A stretch of 64,000 nucleotides of DNA, from contig CANRLX010000002.1 of NCBI GenBank assembly GCA_947631615.1, positions 1 through 64,000 of the forward strand. Reading direction: 5' to 3'. This stretch comes from an uncultured Acetatifactor sp. GTDB lineage: Bacteria > Bacillota > Clostridia > Lachnospirales > Lachnospiraceae. The translations under genes and the position numbers were made by a program. Shown piece after piece: positions 45,165 to 54,628 of this stretch (the first letter of the stretch is position 1; each line of letters starts with the position of its first letter). Under the pieces are notes generated by a model. It did not search any database and was not told where the DNA came from. It worked only from the letters and a program-made list of their open reading frames with translations.

Positions 45165-46611
45165 TTTTATCCTCCGTTTCGCCGCTTCTTAATAATTGTA
45201 CCTGTAAAATACGTTTTGTATTCTCACTTATTTTGTAATGTTCACTGATCCGGTGTCCAAACAGCCATACGACGTGAGAGCCCTCCGCCAGAAGCAAAAG
45301 GCCATCCCGCTCCTGCCTCGGGATCTTGCGCAGGATCATATAGTCCTTCAGGGACTGATGCGCCTCTCTGCCGCTGCCGTCGGCGATCGTTAAGTAGTCG
45401 CCGGTCTGTCTCGTGCGGATCACCAACGATTTTTTTATTTTATCATAATCAAACCATTTCGTACACTCATTTTGCGGAATATTCTGTAGATTTTTGTCAA
45501 AACCGGACAAAAGGCTTATGCGAAGCTCCCCGAAACAGCCCTCCTGACGGACGGTCCCACCCTCGGAAAAAACGTGCTCCCCAATGTCCAGGCTCACCGG
45601 CGGCCATTCCCTGCGGCCGCCCAGATCCCGCTCCAGGATCACTCGGTCATACTCCCTCCTTCCCCGTATTCCAAAGGGAAGGCAGACGGTGCGGTTCCCC
45701 TCCGCCTCAAAGAGCGTCAGAAGCTCCCTCACATGCGTCTGCGCGATATCCCTCTGCCCGGGGCTCAACGACACCGCCAGAGAGAAAAGCATCCTTTTCT
45801 GCAGGGCGGTATGCTGCCGCCGAAACGCCTCCACGCCAATGCAAAAACGGGGCGGGGCGCCCTCCGCGCAGATCTGCAGCGCCTCCCTGGCCCGCTCCTC
45901 CAGATAGTCCTCCGTCTCCCGCAGAAGCTGCGCGGTCTGCGCCATATGGCCCACACAGCCGGAGGCAATCTCCTTTTCCGCGTAGGGCAGGATATGATGG
46001 CGGATGCGGTTCCTGGTATAGGCATCTTTTTCGTTGGTGGCATCCCGACAAAAGGAAATGCCGCGCAGAGACAGGTATTCCTCGATCTCCCCACGCTGCA
46101 GGCACAAAACGGGGCGGATGACACGGCCCCTTACCGGACGGATGCCGCCTAACCCCCGAATCCCGCTCCCCCGAAACAGATGAAACAACATGGTTTCCGC
46201 ATTATCGTTCTGGCTGTGGGCCACTGCGATGCGGTTTGCGCCAAACTCCTGGGCCGCCCGCTCAAACGCCTCGTAGCGGACGCGCCTGCCCGCCTCCTCC
46301 TCCGAACAGCCCCATTCCCGCGCTCGGGCGGACACGTTTTCTTCTATATAATAAAAGGGAATCCCTTCCCTCCCGCAGAGCTCCTCCACATAGCGGGCGT
46401 CCTCTCCGGCTTCCGCGCGGAGACCGTGGTTTACATGCGCCGCCGCCAGCGAAAAAGACACCCTTTTCCTATATTCCAGCAACACAAATAAGAGGCAAAC
46501 GGAGTCTGCCCCTCCCGAAACTCCCGCGATAACGCGGTCGCCCTCCTGCACCATGTGATGCTCTCCCAGGTAGGAGAACACTTTTTCCTCGATTGCTCTT
46601 GCACTGCTCAT
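45097..46611 (-). CDS. tilS: tRNA(Ile)-lysidine synthase
   Basis: VIAGVSGGADSVCLLFVLLEY PP-loop; NDNAETMLFHLFRGSGIRGLGGI; start at MSSARAIEEK. Confidence 0.95.
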   Translation of the reverse strand: MSSARAIEEKVFSYLGEHHMVQEGDRVIAGVSGGADSVCLLFVLLEYRKRVSFSLAAAHVNHGLRAEAGEDARYVEELCGREGIPFYYIEENVSARAREWGCSEEEAGRRVRYEAFERAAQEFGANRIAVAHSQNDNAETMLFHLFRGSGIRGLGGIRPVRGRVIRPVLCLQRGEIEEYLSLRGISFCRDATNEKDAYTRNRIRHHILPYAEKEIASGCVGHMAQTAQLLRETEDYLEERAREALQICAEGAPPRFCIGVEAFRRQHTALQKRMLFSLAVSLSPGQRDIAQTHVRELLTLFEAEGNRTVCLPFGIRGRREYDRVILERDLGGRREWPPVSLDIGEHVFSEGGTVRQEGCFGELRISLLSGFDKNLQNIPQNECTKWFDYDKIKKSLVIRTRQTGDYLTIADGSGREAHQSLKDYMILRKIPRQERDGLLLLAEGSHVVWLFGHRISEHYKISENTKRILQVQLLRSGETEDKNGRTCEGAVVGERGGPTDPGDR

Positions 46612-46643
46612 AAGGATTACTTTATCCCAAAAGGCTGCAAAAG

Positions 46644-47843
46644 TCAATAAAGGCTGCTGTTCTCCCACAATCCGATCACCAGGATCGTCATATCGTCCGA
46701 AACGCGGCCGCCGCCTGCACAGAGCGCCTGCTCCAGCAGCCGCTCCGCGATCTCACCGGGATTTTGCTCCCTCAGATCCCCGATGGCTTTCGCCATAGCC
46801 TCCTCGTAGCCCTCCTCCCCCAGTGCGTCCAGCACGCCGTCCGTCATCATAATAATATAATCGCCGTTGTGAAGCTCCCTATGGATCCTGTCCGTTTCCA
46901 CCCTCTGAAAGATCCCCAACGGCAGATTTTCCACCGCCACCTGCTCCACCAGGGCGCCCCGCTTGACAAAGGATGTGACGCCGCCCACCTTGCAGAAGTC
47001 GCAGCTTCCCTGGTACAGATCCAAATCGCAGATATCCAGCGTGGGATGACCGCACTCCTCCCCCCTGGCAAAAAACGCCGTGTTCACCATTCCCACCGCC
47101 GCCTCCAGGGGATAGCCGGCCTCCAGCATCTTTTCCATCAGATCCAAGACCCTCTCGCTGTCGGCGCTGGCGCGCTCTCCGGATCCCGTCCCGTCGGAGA
47201 GAAGCACCGTCATCCGGCCCTTCTCCGACTCGATCAGCGAGTAGTGGTCCCCCGAGAGCAGCTCGTCCTCCTTCACCGCCCTGGCGAATCCGGTCAGCGC
47301 AATATACGCCGCCTCCTCCACAAACACAAAGCTTCTGCTGGTTCGGTCGATCCGGTAAGGGCTCGTCACGGACAGCTGCACCGGCCTGTGCAGAAGCACG
47401 GAGAGCATGTCCGCCGCCTCCTCCGCGGACTGCCCGCCTTTTCTGTCCGTGTACATGGTCATGCCCACCGTCCTTCTGCCGTTCTCCCCCGGCAGGTAAC
47501 AGAGATCGTCTATGTAAATCCCCTCCGCCCGCATCGCTCCGGCGATGGCCTTCCGCTTCTTCTCGGGAAAGGGCTCATAGCGCACGACCTCCTCCGCCAC
47601 CTGCTTCATGATCTGCGCCACGGCGCTTAAGCCCCTGCTCATCATCTGGCGGTTCTCCCACTGCCTGCGCTCCTCGAGGACCTCCTGCCTGTCCAGCCCG
47701 TCGCCGGTAAAATCACCGTCAAAGCTTTTGGACAGCTCCCGAAAGCTCTCCGCATATCCCAACAACCGCTGTCTGCAGAGCTCCGGCACATGGGCCGTCC
47801 GCTCCCTGCTCTGCCTCTGCTTTTGGTCTATCCCTAGTTCCAT
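46644..47843 (-). CDS. SpoIIE-type PP2C serine phosphatase lacking the N-terminal transmembrane region
   Basis: LLSDGTGSGERASADSERVLDLMEKMLEAGYPLEAAVGMVNT; GDYIIMMTDGVLDA; no upstream TM region before divIC. Confidence 0.88.
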   Translation of the reverse strand: MELGIDQKQRQSRERTAHVPELCRQRLLGYAESFRELSKSFDGDFTGDGLDRQEVLEERRQWENRQMMSRGLSAVAQIMKQVAEEVVRYEPFPEKKRKAIAGAMRAEGIYIDDLCYLPGENGRRTVGMTMYTDRKGGQSAEEAADMLSVLLHRPVQLSVTSPYRIDRTSRSFVFVEEAAYIALTGFARAVKEDELLSGDHYSLIESEKGRMTVLLSDGTGSGERASADSERVLDLMEKMLEAGYPLEAAVGMVNTAFFARGEECGHPTLDICDLDLYQGSCDFCKVGGVTSFVKRGALVEQVAVENLPLGIFQRVETDRIHRELHNGDYIIMMTDGVLDALGEEGYEEAMAKAIGDLREQNPGEIAERLLEQALCAGGGRVSDDMTILVIGLWENSSLY

Positions 47844-47960
47844 GATCCGCTCCACCTTTCTTTCCCAGTGCCGCCCTCTGGACGGCAAACTCGATTATAG
47901 GTTCAGACCCTTCTTTTTTTTGTCAAAATCGGGAGCAAACACCTTCATTTTTTGCGACAA

Positions 47961-48000
47961 AAAAACACAGGAGCCAAAGATGTGTTCTTCAGCTCCTGTC
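47961..48000 (-). terminator. Terminator at the divIC stop codon
   Basis: ACAGGAGC...GCTCCTGT followed on the minus strand by GTTTTTTTG. Confidence 0.75.
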
Positions 48001-48323
48001 TAATCTTCCTTAAATAAGATCTCACCCTCGTACATAAGGCCCAGCTTATCCTTGGCGACCTCCTCCACATAGCCCTTGGTCTGTGTGTACTTGCGGTACT
48101 CCTCGATCTCCTCCGCCCGCGCCTGCTCCGCCGCGATCTGCTCGTTCAGGACTTCCTCCCGGGCGGCGTAGCTGTCGATCTTATGCTGTAATTCGATGCT
48201 CTTTACCATAACGATCACCATGATCATGACCACGATCAGCGTCACAAGGAACATGCTGAAGCGGTTCTGGTGTCTCTTGCGGTAAGCAACCCTGTTTCTC
48301 GCCATATTTTTCTCCCAATACAT
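48000..48323 (-). CDS. FtsB/DivIC family septum formation initiator
   Basis: Single TM plus coiled coil, YVEEVAKDKLGLMYEGEILFKED; synteny. Confidence 0.9.
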   Translation of the reverse strand: MYWEKNMARNRVAYRKRHQNRFSMFLVTLIVVMIMVIVMVKSIELQHKIDSYAAREEVLNEQIAAEQARAEEIEEYRKYTQTKGYVEEVAKDKLGLMYEGEILFKED

Positions 48324-48340
48324 AAATTACAGACGAACCC

Positions 48341-48820
48341 CTACATAGTCATTTTAAGCACTTTTAGCAGAAACGTCAACTTCTTTTTAAAAACTTTTTT
48401 CACTTTATGCCGATGACGCGCCGCCTGCTTCTTGGCTCTCTGCGCCGTCTGTCCGATCCTGTGCAGAACAAAGCGGACCGGCGCAAAAAAAACCCCCAGG
48501 ACGCGCCGCACGATCTCCAGGGCCTTTCCCAGAAGGAGGGCCGTATACTTCACAAACCAGGAGCTCACCAGCTTCTTGTATACGATGATCCCCACCATGG
48601 CGCCCAGCACGGCAAACCACCGGAGCATACCGTCGCTCATCCGGTACATCAGAAGAAAGACCTCCGCCGCACAATATACCCAAAATCCCAGATCCTCCAG
48701 GGCGGTCAGGACGCTCCCATGGGGAAACACCCGCCTCATGATCCGAAGAATATCATACACAAAGGTAACAAAAATGCCCATCACCAGGGCATACAGAAGA
48801 AACGCGTTCTCATTTGCCAT
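48341..48820 (-). CDS. yabQ: Spore cortex biosynthesis protein YabQ
   Basis: Polytopic N-terminus VYDILRIMRRVFPHGSVLTALEDLGFWVYCAAEVF; between yabP and divIC. Confidence 0.9.
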   Translation of the reverse strand: MANENAFLLYALVMGIFVTFVYDILRIMRRVFPHGSVLTALEDLGFWVYCAAEVFLLMYRMSDGMLRWFAVLGAMVGIIVYKKLVSSWFVKYTALLLGKALEIVRRVLGVFFAPVRFVLHRIGQTAQRAKKQAARHRHKVKKVFKKKLTFLLKVLKMTM

Positions 48821-48832
48821 AGGCCGCTCCCT

Positions 48833-49120
48833 TTACCGGAACAGCTTAGCAAGCAAGGATTCCGCTTTCTGGCCGCCGCCCGCCACGTCGGAGTAGGTGA
48901 AGCTGTCGATTTTGCCGTCCACATCCACCTCTCCCTTATCCAGCGTAAGCCGGTTTACATGCAGGTCGTCTCCCTTGATCATCAACATTCCCTGCTCGGT
49001 TTCCAGCAGGATCTCATGCACATCAAAGGAAAGCACATCGTTTACGCCGTTGATGGTGCAGGTCTTTCTGTTGGTCATTGTGACCTTATGCAGACGGGCA
49101 CTCCCGTTCAAATCCTCCAT
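48833..49120 (-). CDS. yabP: Sporulation protein YabP
   Basis: RKTCTINGVNDVLSFDVHEILLETEQGMLMIKGDDLHVNRLTLDKGEVDVDGKI. Confidence 0.92.
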   Translation of the reverse strand: MEDLNGSARLHKVTMTNRKTCTINGVNDVLSFDVHEILLETEQGMLMIKGDDLHVNRLTLDKGEVDVDGKIDSFTYSDVAGGGQKAESLLAKLFR

Positions 49121-49188
49121 AAGCCCTCCCGAAGCACTATCGAAATATGTCTCTTATAAAGTATATTAGCGGGAGCCTCGCAAAATAC

Positions 49189-49428
49189 CTACAAATACCG
49201 AAACAGCTCTTTTGCCTCCTCCTTTTTCACCGTCTCCTGCACGTCCAATACCTCCACCCGAACCTCCTTGTTGCCAAAGGATATCGTGATGATATCTCCC
49301 GCCTTCACATTGGCGGAAGCCTTTGCCGGCTTGTCGTTGATCAGAACACGCCCGCTGTCGCACGCCTCGTTTGCCACGGTGCGGCGTTTGATCAGCCTGG
49401 AGACCTTTAAATATTTGTCCAATCTCAT
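49189..49428 (-). CDS. rqcP: S4-domain RNA-binding protein (RqcP/YabO)
   Basis: MRLDKYLKVSRLIKRRTVANEACDSGRVLINDKPAKASANVKAGDIITI. Confidence 0.93.
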   Translation of the reverse strand: MRLDKYLKVSRLIKRRTVANEACDSGRVLINDKPAKASANVKAGDIITISFGNKEVRVEVLDVQETVKKEEAKELFRYL

Positions 49429-49447
49429 AGTTTCCGTACCCTCCATA

Positions 49448-49487
49448 GAAAAACGCACCTGCCGATGCAAACATGGGCAGATGCGCT
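49448..49487 (-). terminator. Terminator downstream of the HU gene
   Basis: Minus strand GCGCATCTGCC...GGCAGGTGCG-TTTTT. Confidence 0.8.
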
Positions 49488-49519
49488 TTGTGTTGTCTTG
49501 ACTCAGGCAGTCCGAACGA

Positions 49520-49792
49520 TTAGTTCAGAGCGTCCTTGAAAGCCTTGCCGGGCTTAAACTTAGGAGCCTTGGAAGCAGCGATCTTCATGGTCTTGCCGGT
49601 CTGAGGATTTCTGCCCTCTCTTGCAGCTCTTGCGGTAACCTCGAAGGTGCCGAAGCCAACGAGCTGAACCTTGCCGCCCTTCTTGAGCTCTGCGGTAACG
49701 ACATCGGTAAATGCCTTTAAAGCCTTCTCTGCATCCTTCTTGGAAATAGCAGCCTCATCTGCGATTGCTGCAACTAATTCAGTCTTGTTCAT
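49520..49792 (-). CDS. HU family DNA-binding protein
   Basis: MNKTELVAAIADEAAISKKDAEKALKAFTDVVTAELKKGGKVQLVGFGTFEVTARAAREGRNPQTGKTMKI. Confidence 0.98.
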   Translation of the reverse strand: MNKTELVAAIADEAAISKKDAEKALKAFTDVVTAELKKGGKVQLVGFGTFEVTARAAREGRNPQTGKTMKIAASKAPKFKPGKAFKDALN

Positions 49793-49940
49793 TTTTAACT
49801 CCTCCTGTAATGAGCTTTCTAATATTGTATGGTGCTTTAGATGCTTCTACTGAAACGTCTATACATATATATATCTGGTTTTTCGTCTTTTGTCAAGGCA
49901 TTTTTCCTATATTTACGGCAAATTTTACCCCGTTGTTCAT

Positions 49941-50696
49941 TTATACACGTTTCTCATACCGATTTATCACATCTTCCACCCGATCCGTCAGGATTTGCTC
50001 CGGCGACAGCTTACAGATGCGGGAGATATTGGACAATGCCATCAGCATATCCCCCACCGCCTCCGTGATCCGGGGATCATAGGACTCTGGCGCAAGCTTT
50101 GACAGCCTTTGGGCCGCGGTCTGAAGCTCCCTCACGGAGGTTTCGTAGCTCTCCCCGGGCTCGTAGTGCTTGTCCGCCTTCTTCAGGACCTTGGCCGCTC
50201 GGGCCAGGGCGGGAAGCTCGCTTGGGATTTCCCGAAGAGGGGCTGCCGCCTCTCTCGTTCCCTGCTTTTCCTTTTTCTTGATCTCCTCCCAGTTTTCCAG
50301 GACCTGGTCGGAGCCGTTCACATGCGCCTCACCAAACACGTGGGGATGACGGCGCACCATCTTTTCCGCCACCTCGTCCACCACATCCTCCATGGTGAAG
50401 ATCCCTTCCTCCTTGGCGATCTGGGCGTGCATAACCACCTGGAGGAGCACATCCCCCAGCTCCTCCCTCAGATTCCCGTAATCTCCGGTGGCGTCGTAGG
50501 TGCGGATCCCCGCCATCACCTCCGCCGCCTCCTCCATCATACAGGGCCGCAGAGTCATATGCGTCTGCTCCCTGTCCCAGGGGCATCCGTTTTCGCCCCG
50601 CAAGGTTTCTATAATGTGAAGAAAATCCTCATAGCCGTATCGGTGGCCGCCCGTTAAGCGCCCTGTGCTCTCCGTATTCTGTTCCATGTGCGTCAT
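49941..50696 (-). CDS. mazG: Nucleoside triphosphate pyrophosphohydrolase MazG
   Basis: LRGENGCPWDREQTHMTLRPCMMEEAAEVM; LREELGDVLLQVVMHAQIA. Confidence 0.95.
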   Translation of the reverse strand: MTHMEQNTESTGRLTGGHRYGYEDFLHIIETLRGENGCPWDREQTHMTLRPCMMEEAAEVMAGIRTYDATGDYGNLREELGDVLLQVVMHAQIAKEEGIFTMEDVVDEVAEKMVRRHPHVFGEAHVNGSDQVLENWEEIKKKEKQGTREAAAPLREIPSELPALARAAKVLKKADKHYEPGESYETSVRELQTAAQRLSKLAPESYDPRITEAVGDMLMALSNISRICKLSPEQILTDRVEDVINRYEKRV

Positions 50697-52069
50697 TCCT
50701 CCTCTGTCTCCTCCGTCTGACCGCTGTTTGCGCTTCCCGTCAATGTCTCATCGCTCTGGGTGGAGCCGGCTTGCTCCGCCAGATCCGCAAAGGAAAAGGT
50801 GATATCCTTGTCCTCGCTGTCCACCTGGATCGTGTAGCTTCTGGTCTCATAGCCGGTCTTTCGCAGCGTGATGATATGAGTGCCGGCAGTTTTGCGGAAG
50901 TTACAGGGGGTGATGCCCACATAGATGCCGTCCAGGTAGAGCTCGGCCTCCTCCGGCGCGTCCACATAGACCCGATAGTAGCTGGCGGTGGTATCTACCG
51001 TGGTGGAGGGTTCGCTGCCGGTGCTGCCCGACGAGGACGTCTCCTCCGTCCCTTCCCTGGCGGGATCCAGCACAATGTTGATCCCTGCGGACTCCTGCCC
51101 CACCCTCAGATACTGCGTGACGGACTGATACCCGTCCGCGCGGGCGATCATCTGGTGGATCCCGTACTCCAGACTCACCGGCTGGGAAGCGTCCACCTGC
51201 TCCCCGTCAATGTACAGCTCCAGATCCGCCGGATCCAGGGAAAAGAGCACCATGCCCGTCTGGGGCTTTGCCACCTCCAGATCCCCGATGTCCAGCGTGG
51301 TCTCCTGATTGCGGTTGATCATTACCCTCTTTACGCCGCTGCTGCCGTTGTTGCTGATATTGACCTGATAGCTGCCCTCCGGCACCGTCAATAACATTCC
51401 CTCCGTGATGCGCCGGATCACGGATTGACCGACCTCGATCCAGCCTCCCACAAAGTTTTCATCGTTTGCCAGGCGCAGATATCCGTGCCCCTTTTCCACG
51501 GTGACGCTTAAAACCGTATTCTCGATCCCATGAAAGCTCAAAACATCCGCCTCGTTCAGATCCATCTGTTCTATGATCCTGCCCTCTGACAAATACTGCG
51601 TGTCCCGACTTAAGTTGTACACGTCGCTTCCGATGGTGACCTCACCCTTCGCAAAGTTGATGTTGTACTGCTCCACATCCTCTCTGGCCCATGCCCGCTC
51701 GGACAGCCGCATGGACGTCAGGTGACGGGTATCCTTGTAAAAGGTAATGTCCACGATATCCCCCACCGCAAGCTGATCCAGGGAAATGCTCTCCCCATAT
51801 TTATTGTAAAGCCGCGTCGTCCCGTCCATAGACAGCGTATACTGTCTTCCGATCTCCAGGTTCAGAAATGTGACAGTGTTGTCGTCTTTATTTTTTTTCA
51901 TCAGAATGGGCGTGTCCGCCGAGTCGTAATCCCCCACTCCCGCCGCGACATAGCCGGTATCTACCCGCTGGGAGGTCTCTGTCTGAGCCTCGCTCTCATA
52001 GCGGCTGTCCCCGTGGACACCGCAGGCAGATAGTGACACGGCTGTCATAATAAGTAAAAGAAGCCGCAT
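50693..52069 (-). CDS. PEGA-domain lipoprotein
   Basis: Lipobox MRLLLLIMTAVSLSACG; PEGA repeats VYVDAPEEAELYLDGIYVGITPCNFRKTAGTHIITLRKTGYE. Confidence 0.85.
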   Translation of the reverse strand: MRLLLLIMTAVSLSACGVHGDSRYESEAQTETSQRVDTGYVAAGVGDYDSADTPILMKKNKDDNTVTFLNLEIGRQYTLSMDGTTRLYNKYGESISLDQLAVGDIVDITFYKDTRHLTSMRLSERAWAREDVEQYNINFAKGEVTIGSDVYNLSRDTQYLSEGRIIEQMDLNEADVLSFHGIENTVLSVTVEKGHGYLRLANDENFVGGWIEVGQSVIRRITEGMLLTVPEGSYQVNISNNGSSGVKRVMINRNQETTLDIGDLEVAKPQTGMVLFSLDPADLELYIDGEQVDASQPVSLEYGIHQMIARADGYQSVTQYLRVGQESAGINIVLDPAREGTEETSSSGSTGSEPSTTVDTTASYYRVYVDAPEEAELYLDGIYVGITPCNFRKTAGTHIITLRKTGYETRSYTIQVDSEDKDITFSFADLAEQAGSTQSDETLTGSANSGQTEETEEE

Positions 52070-52184
52070 ACCTTTGTTTTCATTTTGTACTTTCAACATA
52101 AAACTCCTCTTGTGCCTTTGGCTCTTCTCTCTATCATTTTACACCCAAACGGCCCCTGGGCGCACTCCAATTTCCCCCAGCATC

Positions 52185-53186
52185 CTATCTCGATGCAGAT
52201 ACCTTGCGGAAAACCTCATCCAAAAAGGTCTGCTTCTCCTGCTCCTGCCTCATCAGGCGCTCCAGCTTCTCCCAGTTGCGCTCCGGTATCCATGCCTTGC
52301 TGGAGTTGTAATAAAAATTCACGATCTTCCAGAACTTTTCCGGATAAGCCAGCCGATAGTACAGATCGATGCGGCTGAAAGCGCCTATGGGACGCTCCGC
52401 CTCGTAAGTCTCCAGAAGCTCCCTCCCGAGAGGGACGGACCAGTTGCTCTTCTCCAAGAGCTTCCGCATGAGCAGATAGAGGTCCCGAATCGGGTCGTCC
52501 GGAAGACATTTCTCAAAATTTATGAGAAACCAGCCTTCCTCGCTTCGCAGAATATTGTGGTATTGATAATCGCCGTGACAGTACGTCCGGACTCCCTCCT
52601 CTTCCCTTTTGGGGGCAAAGCTCCTCCTGTAATGCTCCCAGTCCTCCGCCACGCGCAGCGCCTGCTCCAAAAAAAGATTGTAGGTGTTTAAAAGGTTGAT
52701 CTCAAACCAGGTCTTCTGGCTTCTCTTCTGCAGATATTTGCGCACCTTTTTCAGCTCTCGGTTGCGCTTCTCATACTCTCTCTCCGGCATAGCTGTCGAA
52801 AGCGGTCCCTCCGTCTCCTCCGGCAGGACCGTACAGCCGTGCAGCCGTGCCAGAAGGCGCACTGCCTCCATGCACTCGGCTTTGTCGTAAATATTGCACT
52901 CCCGCCCCTCGCGGTAGGTTTTCAGCACATACATGACGCCGTCGCCGTCCCTGACGTACAGGCTCCCCTCCTTATTGGGAAGAATGGTTTCCACCTGCAC
53001 CCTGCCCTGTTCATTGATGTGGCGGAGCAGCCGGTCCTGTATTTTGATCCTATCTTCATTGCCTGTATATTCCTTCAAAATCAGGTACCCCTGATCGGTG
53101 TCGCACAAAATGGCACCCCGCCCCTTTCGGGTGCGCAGCACCTCCACGTCATATTGTTCCAGCAAAGCGACAGCTCTATCATTCAC
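52185..53186 (-). CDS. CotS-family spore coat / aminoglycoside-phosphotransferase-like kinase
   Basis: RTYCHGDYQYHNILRSEEGWFLINFEKCLPDDPIRDLYLLMRK. Confidence 0.85.
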   Translation of the reverse strand: MNDRAVALLEQYDVEVLRTRKGRGAILCDTDQGYLILKEYTGNEDRIKIQDRLLRHINEQGRVQVETILPNKEGSLYVRDGDGVMYVLKTYREGRECNIYDKAECMEAVRLLARLHGCTVLPEETEGPLSTAMPEREYEKRNRELKKVRKYLQKRSQKTWFEINLLNTYNLFLEQALRVAEDWEHYRRSFAPKREEEGVRTYCHGDYQYHNILRSEEGWFLINFEKCLPDDPIRDLYLLMRKLLEKSNWSVPLGRELLETYEAERPIGAFSRIDLYYRLAYPEKFWKIVNFYYNSSKAWIPERNWEKLERLMRQEQEKQTFLDEVFRKVSASR

Positions 53187-53281
53187 CGCAAGCCCCTCCT
53201 AATAACACACGCTTCGAATCCTTCTCCGTCAGGTTCTAACCTATCTTATGAGGTAACTTGGGAAAGTATGTTAAGACGCCG

Positions 53282-54619
53282 CTAATCGGACAGGCGTTTG
53301 GCCTGTTCCAGCAAAATTTCCCTGGTGTTGTACTCGGGGTGCTCCAGCACCAGCTCCAGGAGCCTGTCCAAGAGCTCTCCCAGCTCTCTGCCCGACTGCC
53401 TGCCCGCTGCGATCAGATCGTTTCCCGTGACAGCCAGGGTCTTTAGGGACACACACTGGTGCTTCTCGCAGATCTCCTGATACAGCTCGTTCCAGCGCTC
53501 GATATTGGCGAGCTTTTCCTCCCGCTGGTACATACTCTGCGCCATCACGTCGGCGCGCTTCACCTTGAGGAAATCTTCAAAAATATCCTCGCCCATCCTG
53601 CTGACCGCGCGGCGCACCACATACGGGCTCGGCTCCGTCCCGTTGCCGTAGTCGTGAAAGCGCACCAGCCGCGCCACCCTCTGGGAGGTATCGTTGTCAA
53701 ATTTCAGGCGGCGCAGGATCTTCCTGGCAATCTGCTCACTGACCGCGGGATGCCCGTGAAAATGCGTGATCCCCGCTTCGTCCGTGGTCAGGGTCGCAGG
53801 CTTTCCCACATCGTGAAAAAGCATTGCGAGCCGAAGCGTCTTGTCGGGCGGCACCTGGAGCAAGGCGTGCAGTGTGTGCTCTCCCACATTGTACTGATGA
53901 TGCGGATGATTCTGAGGCGTCTCCATGAGCACGTCAAACTCCGGCAGAAACACCTTCGTAACGCCCATGCGGTACGCCTCCCTCAGATCGTCCGGATGAT
54001 CGGAAATAAGGAGCTTTACAAGCTCTGCCTGGATGCGCTCGGCGCTGATATTTTTCAGGTTGGGCGCAAGTCTCCGAATGGCCTCCCTGGTGTCCTCCTC
54101 TATGGTATACCCAAGCTGTGCGGAAAACCGGATCGCCCGCATCATCCGCAAAGCATCCTCCCGAAAGCGTTCCTCCGGATCCCCCACACAGCGGATCCGC
54201 TTCTGGCGGATGTCGGAAAGCCCGTCAAACAGATCCACCAGCCCTCTCTCCTCACTGTAAGCCATCGCGTTGATCGTAAAATCCCGACGCTTCAGATCCT
54301 CCTCCAGGCTGGGCGTGAAGGTGACCTCGCTGGGGTGTCTGCTGTCCTCATACCTTCCGTCAATGCGGTAGGTGGTGATCTCAAAGCCCTGTTTGTCCAG
54401 CATCACCGTGACCGTTCCGTGCCGGATGCCGGTATCGATGGTGCGGCGGAAAAGATCCTTCACCTGCTCGGGCCTGGCGGAGGTGGTAATGTCCCAGTCC
54501 TCCGGCGTTCTGCCCAGAAGCGAATCTCTCACGCAGCCTCCCACCGCATACGCCTCATATCCCGCGCCTGTAAGTGTGTCGATAATGTACTTTGCCTGCT
54601 CCGGTATCTCAATCCTCAT
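53282..54619 (-). CDS. cca: CCA tRNA nucleotidyltransferase
   Basis: AYAVGGCVRDSLLGRTPEDWDITTSARPEQV; RRDFTINAMAYS; HD domain LAMLFHDVGKP. Confidence 0.96.
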   Translation of the reverse strand: MRIEIPEQAKYIIDTLTGAGYEAYAVGGCVRDSLLGRTPEDWDITTSARPEQVKDLFRRTIDTGIRHGTVTVMLDKQGFEITTYRIDGRYEDSRHPSEVTFTPSLEEDLKRRDFTINAMAYSEERGLVDLFDGLSDIRQKRIRCVGDPEERFREDALRMMRAIRFSAQLGYTIEEDTREAIRRLAPNLKNISAERIQAELVKLLISDHPDDLREAYRMGVTKVFLPEFDVLMETPQNHPHHQYNVGEHTLHALLQVPPDKTLRLAMLFHDVGKPATLTTDEAGITHFHGHPAVSEQIARKILRRLKFDNDTSQRVARLVRFHDYGNGTEPSPYVVRRAVSRMGEDIFEDFLKVKRADVMAQSMYQREEKLANIERWNELYQEICEKHQCVSLKTLAVTGNDLIAAGRQSGRELGELLDRLLELVLEHPEYNTREILLEQAKRLSD

Positions 54620-54628
54620 AACATGCCC

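Noticed and set aside
53187-53281. Possible tRNA-like sequence in the cotS-cca gap (GTTCTAACC, TTCGAATCC)
   Set aside because: No cloverleaf could be built; only isolated T-arm-like words.
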